Notes under the pieces: model-generated
The model's input: only the letters and a program-made list of their open reading frames with translations
The model's database searches: none
What the model was told of the DNA's origin: nothing
Made by a program: the position numbers and the translations under genes
DNA from: Holothuria scabra
Lineage: Eukaryota > Echinodermata > Holothuroidea > Aspidochirotida > Holothuriidae
DNA length: 64,000 nt
Direction of reading: 5' to 3'
NCBI GenBank assembly: GCA_037179385.1
Contig: CM074190.1
Coordinates: 8,147,784 to 8,211,783 of the forward strand
Shown here: positions 10,935 through 24,800 of the stretch, one piece after another
Numbering within the stretch: the first letter of the stretch is position 1
Layout: each line of letters opens with the position of its first letter

Positions 10935-12646
10935 AACAGGGCTAATAGGCTATTCATTGTGGCCATCTTGAAGTTTGCACTCCTTTTCCAAATTTTTTGC
11001 TCTTTGAAATGTAAAATGGGTAGTAATTGAGGGTATAATTATGAATGATATTCCCTACACTAGTAGTGTTATACAGTGCCAACAGTCATTGTAATATTAT
11101 GTAATGGGCTAGCCTAAGCCTAAGCTGGCCTTAACTAACATTAGAGTGGAGCGTACAATATACAAGGCTAGGCGTACGTTGGTTAACTATGAGTATGACT
11201 TAACGTACGTCGAAATGGATCACATTCTCAGCTGTAATCAATTATTACCAATCATTATTCCATATATTCCTTTCTCCTAATTCTAGCAGCTTTCATAGCC
11301 TTTTAATGAGAGCAGTAGATATTCCTATGTACCTTTATATTGTTATTTCTTACGTTCTTAGAGTTATTTATTTGCCCAGTTACTAACAGTTAAGCTTAAC
11401 GTTTATCTTTCAACTCAGCTCTTTACTAGTGCGCCTCTGAACCGCGCACAGTATATGTACAATGGTGTTCATGCAGTCAATGTTGTACGCATTTCCACAA
11501 TTGTCTGTGACGTAATATTGGAATGAGTAATGTAATTATGTCACAGAGGATTCCTTTCAGAGCGTTTATTTATATGCTGCGTCTGTGCAATGGAATTATT
11601 ATTTTACTTTTAAAAACTGGAGATGCAAGTTAGTTGTTGAGATTTTTAAAAAGGACAGATGAGAGCTGTATCTGAATGAGGACGGACGCCCGTAGCGTGT
11701 GGTACGTGTGGTGTGTTTGATTGCGAGCATGACTAGGAGTTGCTAAAGGAAAGAGATAAGTTAATTTAATGTTACAAAGTTCGCATTTTTATATCAGATG
11801 CCAGATTGAATAATTTGACGAATGAAATAATTAATATATTGAGTCTTAGAGTTAGAATTAATTTGTACAGGAAGAACCTGTGTTATTAAATCATTCGAAA
11901 CGTAGAAAGAATTGTCCTTTTATTATTTTGTTAATTTGCTCCCAATTAAATTATCCACCTTTGAATCCTCATATTCTAAGGACGGAATAAACGCATTTTG
12001 CCGACCCACTTTAGTAAAAAGTCCTAACATTCGCCGACTTTTACAGAAATATGTAGGTTAAAAAAATTATAGGACTGTTTGCTTTTGTTTACATTCATGC
12101 AGACTTCATTAGTCCAGTTATCCCTAGTACTGTTAAGGTCCTCATACAGTCACATGGCAAACTTGATAACCAATTATGCCTCCTAACTACTGATTGGGGA
12201 TTCCACCAGAACCTCAGAAAAGAGTGTGGAATCATAACTGCCAAGTTCCAAGTCCAAATTGATGGTGCTCGTGGCCAAAGTTACAGGTGGGTTCAGTGGT
12301 CAAACACTTGCTTCAAGGTCCCTTAAAAGTTCCAATATGAAGGGTTTTAAGACTGCAAAGGTGTCTGCTTTTGAAGTAAGAAACCACAGAGTTTTTGTTT
12401 AATTTTATGGAAAAGAAAAAAAGATGGGAAGGGGGAACCCCCTAATCCCCATTGGTGGAAAATTGCTGATCAGAATCACAGTTCTTCTGAAGGTTTTAGC
12501 ACCAGTGTAAATGTATCTTTATTTCAGTGTAAAGTGGTCAAAGATAGTGTTTGCTGTTATAAACTTGGTCTCAACCTCTGGAGAATATCATAACATTATT
12601 TAAGTTTCACAGGAGCATGATGACATTTTTGTATCTTTTTGCACAG
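10935..12646. other. Presumed SAP130 5' intron; no exon recognised
   Basis: AT-rich non-coding DNA ending in the acceptor TTTTTGCACAG before exon 1. An AATAAA at about 11987 is followed by ...GTCCTAACA, which could be the end of a solo LTR, but I found no matching start. N-terminal SAP130 exons could be hidden here or further left; none was convincing. Confidence 0.35.
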
Positions 12647-12877
12647 ATCATATTAACAATGAGCAGTCCTTCACTTCCACAAGCTTCAAACCCTGCAGTC
12701 AGTCTGTCTACAACACCAATAAGTGTTGCTGCAGAAAAGAAACCTTCATCTGGGCAGGTAGTGACCACTAAGGTCCATCTGTCGGGGGAGGTCACGGATG
12801 GCTCTAAACCAAAACAAGTGACCAAGAAGACAACAGTGGAGACAATTCCAAAACCTGGATTGGAAAATAAAGGACAG
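12647..12877 (+). CDS. SAP130: SAP130 exon 1 (first recognised coding exon)
   Basis: Acceptor TTTTTGCACAG; donor GGACAG|GTATGT; ends in phase 0. The candidate start ATG is at 12659-12661 and encodes MSSPSLPQASNPAVSLS. Codons ATC ATA TTA ACA before it are also open, so the ATG may be internal. The peptide is Ser/Thr/Pro/Lys-rich and ends GLENKGQ. Confidence 0.82.
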
Positions 12878-15800
12878 GTATGTAATAGGGTGTTTACACT
12901 GGCAAATTACTGGTTAGCATTGGTTAGCATGGAGCATGAATTCACAAAATTGCATGTGTATGTAAGGTGTTGCATGTGTTAGAACTTGTGGTATTGCACA
13001 GACAAGATAATGAAATCTATCTTTCATTGTGGCAACAATGTAAGATTGCAAATACCAACTTTTTAAATGCCCAACCATGAGAGCGTTTGTAAACACTGCA
13101 CTCAGTCCTTACGTAGTCCTTGTAATTGTAACTTACTAACATTGGACATTACTTTCTACTTTATGCCCAAATGTTTATCTTTAACTTCTGCAAGAAGTCA
13201 ATATCTCAATTGCCTGTTCCATGTTAAAAGACAGGAAGCCACTAGTTTCAAGTATTTACAATCATTGACATGTAACTTGGAAGCTTACTTTAGGTCCAGA
13301 ATTTGTGGACTGACTTGCTTTATAAAAGGTCAGTTACAAAATTTAAATTTTTCTATGTTGAGAAAGTGTAAACACTGGATGCAGTGTTGAGATGACTTCA
13401 TGGATTTTATCTGTTACATTTGAGTTGCAAAATTTACTCTGTTTCAAGAATTTAGCATCCCCATATAAAGTGTTACTGGTAGGTAGAAAGTAATCTGCTC
13501 ACCTGTGTTCAGTTGGTTTTATCTCTAAATTGGAATGATCAATATAAGTAATTTTTGCATAATAATTGACAAATGTTGGATGACTAATGTAAGAAGAGGA
13601 ATCCTTTACACGTATGCATTATTTGCTCTTCTTTCTATTAAAGTTTATGTATCCTTCTTCATTTAACTGTTTGGAATTTCCTATCTTCATGTTTGATTAC
13701 TTTAGCAAAGTTTCCAAGAGTCAGCTCCAATGGTGACCAGCTATCCCACTTCCAAACATACTATTATACCAGTCACAGCTGCATCTTCAATCAAGAAAAC
13801 AGCAGAAGGAATGACCCCTCAACCTTCCAGCAGTGGTTCAGCAGGAGTTACACTATCCCATCATATTGGACCAGGGAATGTGTTGCAGTCACCTCTGTCC
13901 GTTATACCTAGTGGTGCCAAAATAACTGGAATTGCTACATCCCAAGTTTCAAGAGGTATGACAGTGTAATTTTCATCTTAAGACCTCAAGTTAAAGATTT
14001 TCCAGGTGTGCTACAAAGCAAACCCCTCCGGAAATTAACCCTTAACTGTTGTGTGCTCCAATCGGGGCATATTTGCCCGCCTCAGGAGTGGGCAGAAAAG
14101 AGGACGTAGCATCGGTTTCCGTAGGCGATTGACCCCGTGACCTGAAACTATTTTCCCTCTCGTTGTTGTGTCCGAATTTTCGGGTAGCTACTCGCAGTTT
14201 CAAGCTCTGCCTTGAAACAGTAAAGATGGGTGACAGCCGTGCTCTCCGTATGTGTCCAAAAGGACCCAAACAATGGTAAAGGGTTAAGGAGTGTGGTAGG
14301 TGTGCTGTTTTACTTAACTTGAATACATTTACCTCAGTTAACATATTTATTCAGGTCTGTAGCCAATCACTCTGCTCACAGTGATTTGAGGTGAGTGATG
14401 GTGTGCAATCATACTTGCTAGTCTGAAAATTCAAAGCCTGCATCTCATGGAGAAAACAGCAACAGCTGGGTGAAATGCGTCTCAAGTATCGTGTATGTGC
14501 TGGCAATAATGAAGTTGCTTTTTTCTTGCCAGAATAGTTATGAACGCATGGGGTTCTTCTGAATTTTATCGTCACATAATGTTGTTTTATACTGATGTCA
14601 CAACTTATCCCATCTGTAGTTATTCTAAATTTGAGGAGCAGTTTATTTTTTAAATCTCATTGTAGGGTTGCTTCTTATAGTTTGGTCTACCAGTGTATAC
14701 GTACAACTCTCAAAGGTGTAAAATATTTTATGCCTTAAATGAAATTTGAAATATAAATTATTTTGTGAATTTGACATGCTTGTTTTCAACTTTCCTATAT
14801 CATGATTTTAAAGGTCATCTCAGGTCATCACATGTTTGTCTTTGAAAGCATACAGTGATGTGCTACATCATTGATTCTGTTGTATTTACAGTAGGAACAT
14901 GATCTTATTGTGAAAGTTGTGTTAAGGGAAAGAATCTATGCGATATTATGTGTGTGTATGTTTATGTGACACTTTTACTTGTAAATACAACAAGAAGGAT
15001 ACCTTTGACTTAATCTCATTCATATTTATTGTGTGGGTTGGCCATATTTAGTAATTGATTCCTATTGTTTTTGGTGGAGGTCAAATGTCATTAATTTGGG
15101 ATCACAAGAGGTCCAAACATTGTTAACACAATATCTCATGAAGGGTAAATGTGACTCATCTCATATTTGGTCTGTGCCTTTGGTGTGATAGTTAGCTGTA
15201 TTGAGTACAGTAGATGGTCCCCATTGGTTTTGGTAAAGATCATGTTTGGTCACTAGAGGTCAAATGGTAAATGCCTTAGTAGAAATTACATGTAAACATG
15301 GCATTTCAAAATTGGTTTGGTGTGCATTGCCCATATTTAGTAGATATTCCTTATCCTGTTTGGTGTAGGTAACAGGTCATTTGGGGTCACCAAGGTCAGA
15401 AGTCATAATCTTGTTTAAACACAATATCTCCAGAAGGTAGCAGTGAGGGGAATCTCGTACTTAGCATGTGCATTGCTAATACTTTGTAGATGAACCCTGT
15501 CATATTTGGTAGAGGTCAATAATCATTTGTGGGTCAGCATAGGCCAGAACTCAAAACCTTGGGAACATGATATATCAATAAGTTTAGCTGTGGGGAATCT
15601 AATACATATTACATTGTAGACGTACCCATGTTGAAAAGGTGAACCTTGATGTTTTGGTCCAATAAGAAATACTGTCAATTTGAAAAAAAGAAAGAATATG
15701 TACATCTCAACAGCACGAAATCACTTAACCTTTTGGCTTTCTGCTTAACCTTTTAAGTGAATAATCCTTTCCTTTGAGAAGTATTTATTGAATTGTTTTA

Positions 15801-18800
15801 CATTTAGTTTTCTTTTTAAATATGTGTTAACTTTTTTTTTTGTTCCAACAGGAAGTCACATTACAGCAGTGAGACCTGGCTTACCTACTGCCACTATAAT
15901 GAGGTCTACAAATCTAGCAGGTCACCAGCCCCTCCCAGGTGCTGGTGAAACTGTTCTCAGCCAAGTTTATATGTATCCTCAACATGTGCAGGTTAGAAGA
16001 CATCTCCACCACCTTTTTGTGCTGCCTTGAGGTCAAACAAATCTAATTTAAAGGCCAAATGAGAGTTTCAGGGTTCCTGTAACCTGGAAATTTCATGGAA
16101 GTTTGTAAAATTAAAGTCAGCAAATTTAGCCTGGATGAGTCTTCCATTTTTACAAGTGAAAATGACTTACTTTGCACACATGTAACATCAATTTGCATAT
16201 GTACTTCTATAAGGAAGGTGATATGTGATATTTGTTTTGCAATTTGATCATGAAATGTTCATGTAAATGTCATGATGAAGTTGTGAAAAATTCAATTTTA
16301 TTTTCCTTCACCCTTTCACTATGGAATGGGTTGTCCATCCTGCCTTACTGAGCTATGTAAATGTATTGCATATACACAGTTCATACCTATGGGTTCCCCA
16401 AAATACAAATTTTTTGTATGGATTCTAGCATATCTGCATTTGCTATGTTCCAAGAGGATGCATGTGGGTAAGTTATCTCCTCTTCAAGCCTATTTCATGA
16501 TCCAAACATAGTTACACACCATAGGTTTATAATGAGCTATTCCAAGACAAAGCTGACTGCTATGGTTTTGTGCGGAAACCATACATAGCAAGGGGTTGAT
16601 ATGCAGGCATCCTGCCTTTTTGGTGCAGCTCATCTCTTGATAGTTAAAATTAATAGCAGTATGCCGCATGCAAACCCATGCATTTGTTCACAATGCATCC
16701 TTTTTTTTCTTTTTTTTTTTTGTGATATGTTTAGCTACTTGCATCATCATGGCTCTGCACTGTAGATTTTGACTGTTATCCTGGTTTTGAATCCAACCAT
16801 GCCTTACATCTTTCGGGGCAGTCAAACATGACAAATTTTTTTGCTGCTCTCATGATATTTGAAAACATGCTGCTTTACATGGAACATAAAACAAAAATTA
16901 TTTCTGCAGAATTAGCTTCAAAATAAGCAACAAGACCATTTCCATATTATGAATGGATGTTCTGTGTGTGCACCTCTTAAGTCGTCAAATTATCTAAATA
17001 GTACTAGGTCCTTCTAGCAGTGACAAAGAGTGTTCAGATAAGAGTAAAAACTGGCTAAACAGCACAAGCTATACATGATTGTTTTGTACAGTTTCAGAGT
17101 ATTTGTGAGCTTTCTTTATTTCTTCAAATGGCATCCCACATATCTTTTGATCCTGTTAAAAGTAAAGACTTAGTTCATCACATTTATTGCTGGAATGGAA
17201 ACCAGATCAGTTAAACATATGAAATCATTTCTCTTTTATCTGCAGGGAACTGGTCCATCACCCATTCAAGCTAAGCTACTTGCACCCTCCACTGTAATGA
17301 CAGCAGGTTTGCGTCTTGGGACACCACCTCCTACTAGTATCACTGATCATAATAGGTATGAATGTGAATCTTCTTTAATTGCCGCTGCCTGGAATCTTCT
17401 GAAGTCTAGATCAGAAACCCTGTTGTTTCCAGTACCTTTGCTTGCATTTGGATTATTAGCTTCCAGTTTACAAATACTGAGTTGTTTCATACTGTACACC
17501 ATATATACCTTGATACATTTGCATTGCACATTGAAGACAGTGGCTTACAGCTACCCTGTGCTAAAAATGTCAGTTTTGCCAAAGTTACAGAAACTCACGC
17601 CATATTCAGTTTTATTCATTACTAATGTGGTGTGACTCTCATATTTGTACAAAAATTTGCTAAACCTCTCCTTGCTTGTGTAACTGTGTGAGCACCCTAA
17701 CTCTGTTCTGCTCTTTAGCATACAACAAAAAAATAAATGTTCCAATGGGTGAAATATGGAATGTCATTTACCTAAATTAACAGCCCTATGCATTTTGGAA
17801 CACGGCAAATGGAATTCTTTAAGCAAAGAATTCAATCAAAACTGAAATCTTTTATTGTTAAGAGAAACTAAATATATATTTATACTTTGGTGAAACTTCT
17901 ACTCAGATCCAAAATAGACTTTTTTAGGTATAAGCAAATGAAGTTTCTACATTTGTGACTCAATGAGAGTTTGAGGGTAGCAGGGATAGGACCTCATCAT
18001 TGGGAAGGTCAAAGTTTATAAAGAAACCATTGCCTCTCTCATTCAGTCACTTCCCATTAAGATGAGACGGTATCTTAAGTTTTAAAGGAAAACAAGGCTG
18101 GTCATTAATACCCTTCTTCTGCCACTGGCAACAAGACTGGTGATTAATAACCTTCCTCTGCCACTGTCAACAAGACTACTGGTCATTAATACCCTTCCCT
18201 TGCCACTGGCAACAAGACTGGTCATTAATACCCTCCCCCTGCCACTGGCAACACAACTGGTCATTAATACCCTTCCCCTGCCACTGGCAACAAGACTGGT
18301 CATTAATACCCTTCCACTGCCAAAGGTATCATAATGGGTGATGCCATTCATTTGAAAACAAAAGGTAACTGAAATAAGGTTTAAAGAATGCAACTTTGGA
18401 ATGATTTCATGTCTTTTGCATCTGCGAGCATGTCAAAAAGCAATTTTAAAGTGAGATGTCAAAGCAAAGTCATTTGTAGATCAGCAACAAATAGTCATGT
18501 CTTCTTTCTGTTCCATAGAAATTTGGGTCAAGTTATTAGTGGATCACCAAGAGGAACATACCAGGCTGTGCCAGTGACTGCAGGAAGCATGCCACCTGCT
18601 GCTCTAGGACAGACCGTCATAGCTGCAGATAGCAAATCACACATATCAACACAGGTGCAGCCCATCACCCTTCAGGTGAAAGCAGACGGTAGCTCTCATG
18701 CTACATACCAGTCAATGGTTGTACCATCAAAGCATGATGCACCGGCCAATCAGCAACCTCAACAGGTGGGGCAGAGTCAAAGACAAGACAGTAATGCACC

Positions 18801-21800
18801 ATTGAAGGTAGAAGTTCGCATGGTGATCTGTTCTGACCACACCTCTGACAAAGTCAAAAATGAACCATTCAGAGTGGAACAGGTGATTAATCGACCAGAC
18901 GCAAAAGAGGTGAGACTTGAAATGAGGCCAGAGCTAAAGGGAGGTGTTAACCAAATTGAACAAGTGTCAGGCAAGATTATCAAAACAGAGGATTCAAAGA
19001 AGAATATCAAGGACAGATTAGTTGACTCAAAGGAACGATCTTCTGCAAAAGAAAATAGAAAAACAGACGTCACGATACCAAAGGGTGAAAGAGAAGTTGA
19101 AGTTCAAAGAGTTTATAGACCTGAGAAGAAGATGTCATTGAAAACGGAAATAAGACATGATGGTCTGCGACCAGGAGACCCTCCAGCATGGCCAGGGGGG
19201 ACAATACAGCATGCTGTTACTACTAGACATTCCTTCATGCAAACTCCACCGCAGAAGACAAGAATGACAGTGTCTCCAAGTGCAGTGGTTCCATCTGCCC
19301 AACCTCATGTTCGTGCTCATACAGTAAATAATGCCCCACCAGCAACCACTATGTCCACATCAACTGCAGCTGGTGAGTTAAATAATTGTGGGACTTTTTC
19401 TTTGTCCTGAAGTGTAACAATGATAAGGGAACTGCAAATTCAGGACATCTGCCATTGTATCTCGGAATGCTTATTCCCATCCAGGTTAACTAGATCTCCA
19501 TGACAGTAACAGCAGATGCCACAGGGTGGCAAGCTTCCTTAAGCAATTGAAAAAAGTAGTGCTATATAATAAAAAAAACTTGACAGATGGGGAAACATTT
19601 TAAGGGTAATCAGTGTGGAGACGTTTTATGTATGAACAGAGGCAGACACCTTGCTATACCCTTAGGCATGTATCCACACCTGAAGCCAAGAAAGTCCAGT
19701 CATAAGGTGTTGCACTTAAGGATTGAACAAATGTTACCCAATAAGCCACAGCTACTAAACCTTCAAGATTAATTCTGTGAAAGTCAAAAATCCTGTATCA
19801 TTTTGCACCAATGCTACTTTGAAAAAGAAATATTGTTAAGGTGAAGGGGAACGCCCCTTCCCAGATCTGGCAAAACTTCTGCATTGATGTGAAACCCCCA
19901 AAATTAGTAACTCTTGCTACAGGGCCCTCTCCTTGATGATGTAAAAAAAATTCACAAAAGTACACCAGTGTTGGTTCCTCAAATGTTTTATGTTCTGTGA
20001 AGGGATACCAGGAGTCCAAAAGGTTTGAAACCTGTCCATTGGAGGGTTGCACCATGAAGAAGGTCATTTTTTTCCTAAGGCTGTAAGATCACTCATATGC
20101 TTGTGAATTTTATATGGAGCATTATTAGTCATAAACCTAGATTAAACCTCTTATAAACCCTCCAGTGTTTCCACCATAGGGTTAGGGGAATTTGTCCCAC
20201 TTCCCAGAAGAAGTGTGTAAAATCCCCCCTTTCATTTTCATAAAAATTAGAATATTGTCAGTACCTTTGTGTCTTACTTAAAAAGAATACTCGTTTGCAG
20301 CAACTTGTTTCAAGTTACATAAAGAAAGGGCCCTTAAAACCCTTCAAATTGCACCTTACAGAGGTCTTGAAGCAAGCTTTTGTCCCCCTAAACCCACTCA
20401 TAGCTTTAGCATTGGATAGCATTTGGACTTGGCATTTAGCAGTAAAAAGCCCCTCCCCTTTTTTTGTTTGTGGCAGAATACCTGCCCTTCCTTTGCAGCT
20501 TGTGGATATTTCATACAGACTGCAAAATACAGAAATGACTCATCTAAGACTTTCCAGCTCTGAAAAAGTCCTGTTACTATCGTATTTTAAATTTTTTTTG
20601 CCTGGGATGGCTGTAGTGTATTGTAATTATTTGTTTCAGTAGTCAGACTCCTATTAGCAAGTTATAAAATGGGACTTGCAGAGTGAATGAAATTGATAAG
20701 ATCCATTAAATATCTCAATTTAAGTTTCATTTTCTTCTTCAGCGATCCTTGTTTCAGCTAGTGCAGCACCAGCTTCAGTTCGACAACAGGTTCCAAAGAC
20801 AATCCCTGCTACCAACAGTATCGTATCATCTGCAAGTATTCCTGTCGGTAAGTTGATATATCCAGTGTTCCCCTTTTGTCTATTCAAATGTCTAAAGAAT
20901 GTTTTCAGGTTTATATAAAAACATATATATAGCCCTAGTGTGTCACCACAGTATTTCCCATTTGTCTCAAGAGGTGATTAACAGAAAGGACGTGAACTGT
21001 AATGGCAACAGTATTTAAACTTGACATTTTTATCTAGTTTATCCTCTAAAGCACATGCATCTTCAAGTGTCATTAAACCTCATCTAACTAACAGCATGAC
21101 TCTCTGAAAATGAGCCTTTGCATTTTTCACACAGCCAAAGTGTATCCACGACAACAGCAACAAACTCTGCCTCCCCAGTCACAACAGATGCCACATGCTA
21201 CCACGACACGGGTGATGGCAAGCAGTGTCAGGTTGTCCCTTCCCAGTACTTCTGGAACAGATACCACCTCTGCCCCATCTTCCTTTCAGTCATTGCAGTC
21301 CTCTGTAAGGGGCCCCATCCCTTTGCAAAATATCCAGACAATGCCATCTGTGTCAGGTCATGATAACAGACAGCACAGACCTCAGTCAACAGTAATATCT
21401 ACCCAGCAGCCATTTCATCATGCACATGGAAGGTATAACTTCAGCGGAGAATTATTTGGTGAGTTGTAAGGCTTAACTCATGTAGATGGGTCGCATGAGT
21501 TTCAGTTGTGATTTTAAAATTTATTTGAAATGGATCGAGGGGCTTCCAGCCTACTGGCTGCATAACATATTTCCCATCATGCTTCAAGTAGTTGCATATC
21601 AAAGAAGCAATAATGTGCATGCATGAAATCTTGTTTTGGTATATAAAGTGACCATCATTTTATATTTTGTTTGTCTTGAATTTGCCAGGTTACCCTACTA
21701 TGTTACAGTCCTACCCAGGTCATCCCTATGGACCTATCCAGGGCACGAGTCTGAGGGGAGCTCAAGGTATGTACTTAAAAAGGGTGTGAAGTAAAAAACG

Positions 21801-24800
21801 TGTGACTCCCTAGGGCTGGGCAGATGCTCCTTGGCTATCGCTGTGAAAAGATTTCTCCAAGAGGACTCTGGCTGTAGACCACCAATGATACTGAGGAGAA
21901 AAGTTCAAGGAAGTGAACTTCTACTTTGCTTACATCTCTAACAGTCTCGAGCAATCTTGCACATTTATACTGTGCAAATGGAGGTCATGCACCAACATCA
22001 CTGCTGTGCTTGTCTATTTTGCCATCTGCGCATCCAATGTACAACAATTGTTACTAGGGTGCTGTTGTACACAGTAACAAATGTACTGCGCATGATAAGT
22101 TCCATCTGGTATGTCAAATTGAAACATGCCAATGTCACATGCATGACCTCTTTAGGTGTACCATTCAACTTGATAGTCAAATTATAAAATATGTAAATGA
22201 GTGCATCTCTTAAACCCTAAAAATACCATTATTCATTGTTAGTGACATTAAAGTTCTGCCATGGAGGTCTGCGACTCGCAGCTGTGAATTTTAAACGAAG
22301 GCAAAATAAACATCACATTGTATAGGAACAAAGCCTGTATTTGCAACAGACGAGCTTGGTAGAGATGTAAAAAGAATCCAGTTTGTCATAAAGCAGCAGG
22401 ATGTCTTTATTCACTCATCCAGAGCATAGTCAAACCTGATTTGATAGTCTCTTTTTTCTGTTTTCAGATGGACATGCACGGTACCCATTTGTTACCACTT
22501 CTGCATCATTACCAACAGTGGGTCACCCCCATGGACCACCAGGTGGACCAGTGCGTTATGCCCCATTAACTATGATGCTTGATCCTATAAGTATGAGTTT
22601 GACCCCAGGAGTGACTACTGCTAGTGATGGTAAGTCTCTCTTTGTTCGAAAAAAAAACAATCAGCCATGGTTTCTGTTAAATTTGATCTCTAGTTTACAA
22701 ATTTTACTCTTTTCCAAAGTTATCTTTGTCATAGTTGTTGTGTACTTGTCACTTACACATTCATTCTGATTTGTAAATGTTAATTAATCATTAATAGTTA
22801 AAATCTTGAGCACCAAATAAAGGATGATACTTGTGGAGTGATTCCCAGTTTATTAGTACTATATCTTTGTGGTTGATTCACTCATTTATTTAGAGCAGGG
22901 ATTTTCAACCTGGGGACACCTCCCTGAGGTGGAATATTTCAGTTCCTGGTGGGAAGCTAGATTTGCATATATATATATGCCTGAATTACCAAAAATTAAA
23001 ATTGAAGTTTTAAATGTAACCAAACTTCACCATTTCAAGTGTTTCATCCAAAATTTTCAACACGTGAAGAGGAGGGCAATTTCCACTTCTAAATCTACCC
23101 CAAGTTTGGCGCTCATGATCACCGTGCCTACCCTTAATGTAGCAAGGTGTTGAACGTAATCCATAAATGCCATTTTGTGACAACAGCCAAAAGAAGGTTG
23201 AAAACCAATGATGTAGAAAATCATGTGTTATTCTAGTTCAAATTTGCAATAAAGGAGCAAAAATCATTTGGTAACTTTGTTTCAGGTCATTTAGGAGAGA
23301 GCCCGCATCCTGCAGGGACAATAAACCAGGTAGGATCCAATCCAACCAGTGACTCACCCACAGCGGTAGCAAACAGTGGTGCATCACCTCGGCCAAGTAT
23401 ACTTAGAAAGAGAGTCTCAGAGAAGTAAGTTAGTTCTTTGTTCATGAAAGAAATGTGAATATTCATTGAGTTTACTGAAGTTCAAATCAAAAATGTCTAT
23501 GTCATCATCATCCTTCTAACTGGTAATCTTCTGTATCATAGACAATGTGTACATTTTCATACTGGCAGGTCAATTGTTTTCAATGATTCTTACCTTTTTT
23601 GAAGAAACAGGGTTTAACAGGTGCTGGAAATTCTGGGAAGTTGGAGAAAACTGAAATTTAAATTTCATGGCTTGGAAAGTCAGAGGAAATGAGCAATTTT
23701 TCAAAAGGTCCTGTGAAAGTTGGGGAATTTTAGGAAGTGGACCAACTATTCTGATTTTCTCACAATGTTCAGAATTCAGGTACATTATTTTGTGGAAGAA
23801 ATAAAATGGAAATGTGGGATCAGAATGTTTTTAAAGGTTCTGGAAATATCAGTCAAGGTCCTTGGAATCGTAGGAAATTCATGGTATGTTGTCTTTTTGA
23901 ATGTGTTAGAATCCAAATAAATACCCAAGTTTTTCTCCATTTCTTCCTGTCTCCCATCAGAATCTCTCCAGAGATCTTGAGAGTTTTTCTGTTCTTCATT
24001 ATCCTTAAGACCCATCATTTATTGAAAGGGATCCAACAAAGTGGTGAACAGGAAGTAAGATATTAGGAAATTTGATTTTATGCAATTACGTAAAATGGTC
24101 CTCTGACAAATGACTTGTTGTGTCCAGTAGTGGTACCAGGTGGATATTGTCCGACACAAAGGTGTTGACTTAGATGTAGATAACTTGAATTTCTGCAACC
24201 CATTGCTGTTATTTGATAGATTGCTGAGCCTCTTTGCTCCATTTTGAAATAAGGACATGTCCATTTAATGTCTTTGATCTGCTTGTTTTGTAGTTCTGCT
24301 TTACGGAAACATCCCATCTCTGCCCTCAACAGCAGTCATCACAGTCGACCAAACAGTCCAGCTTCTAAACTGGACTCTATAAGACAACCAACAGCAAGTG
24401 CATCTCCTAAACAAAAGTAGGTGTTTAAGTGATGTTAACTTTTTTGCAGCTGTCATGTAGTCTTCAGTTTTGAGTTTATTTTTCTGTCAGTGTGGTTAAT
24501 GATGTGGTGAAATGTTTCTGCTTCTGTCTTCAATACATAATTGAAATAAATCATCTTTTTTAAAGGTTGTCTGATGTGGGAAAATTAAAAAGATCAAATT
24601 GTGAATTAGAAGTGGCATGTTATTTTTGAAGATACTTTGTAAATGTTGTCAATTAAACTTACTTCAAGTCTCTGTTTACAGCAGCTATCAAACAACATTG
24701 CAGCCACACATAACATCATATATACAGCATAACATTCAATTTACTAACCATTAAAATGATACTAGTAATTTCTAGTTTGTTACATCAGCAAACAGCATGG

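Larger units (their letters stand above)
13956..15851. other. SAP130 intron 2 contents
   Basis: Apart from the TTAA MITE at 14035-14287 and the AGGTCA-rich repeat at about 15050-15600, this intron is unremarkable AT-rich sequence. Small open frames on the minus strand at 14042-14344 and 14351-14575 follow the MITE and flank and show no recognisable protein. Confidence 0.5.

Noticed and set aside
11980..12040. AATAAA followed by ...CCTAACA as a possible solo LTR end
   Set aside because: No matching TGT start or target duplication could be found.
18082..18393. Long open frames on both strands over the 39-bp repeat
   Set aside because: They come from a repeat unit divisible by three; not coding evidence. 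Also not CRISPR: the units are contiguous with no spacers.
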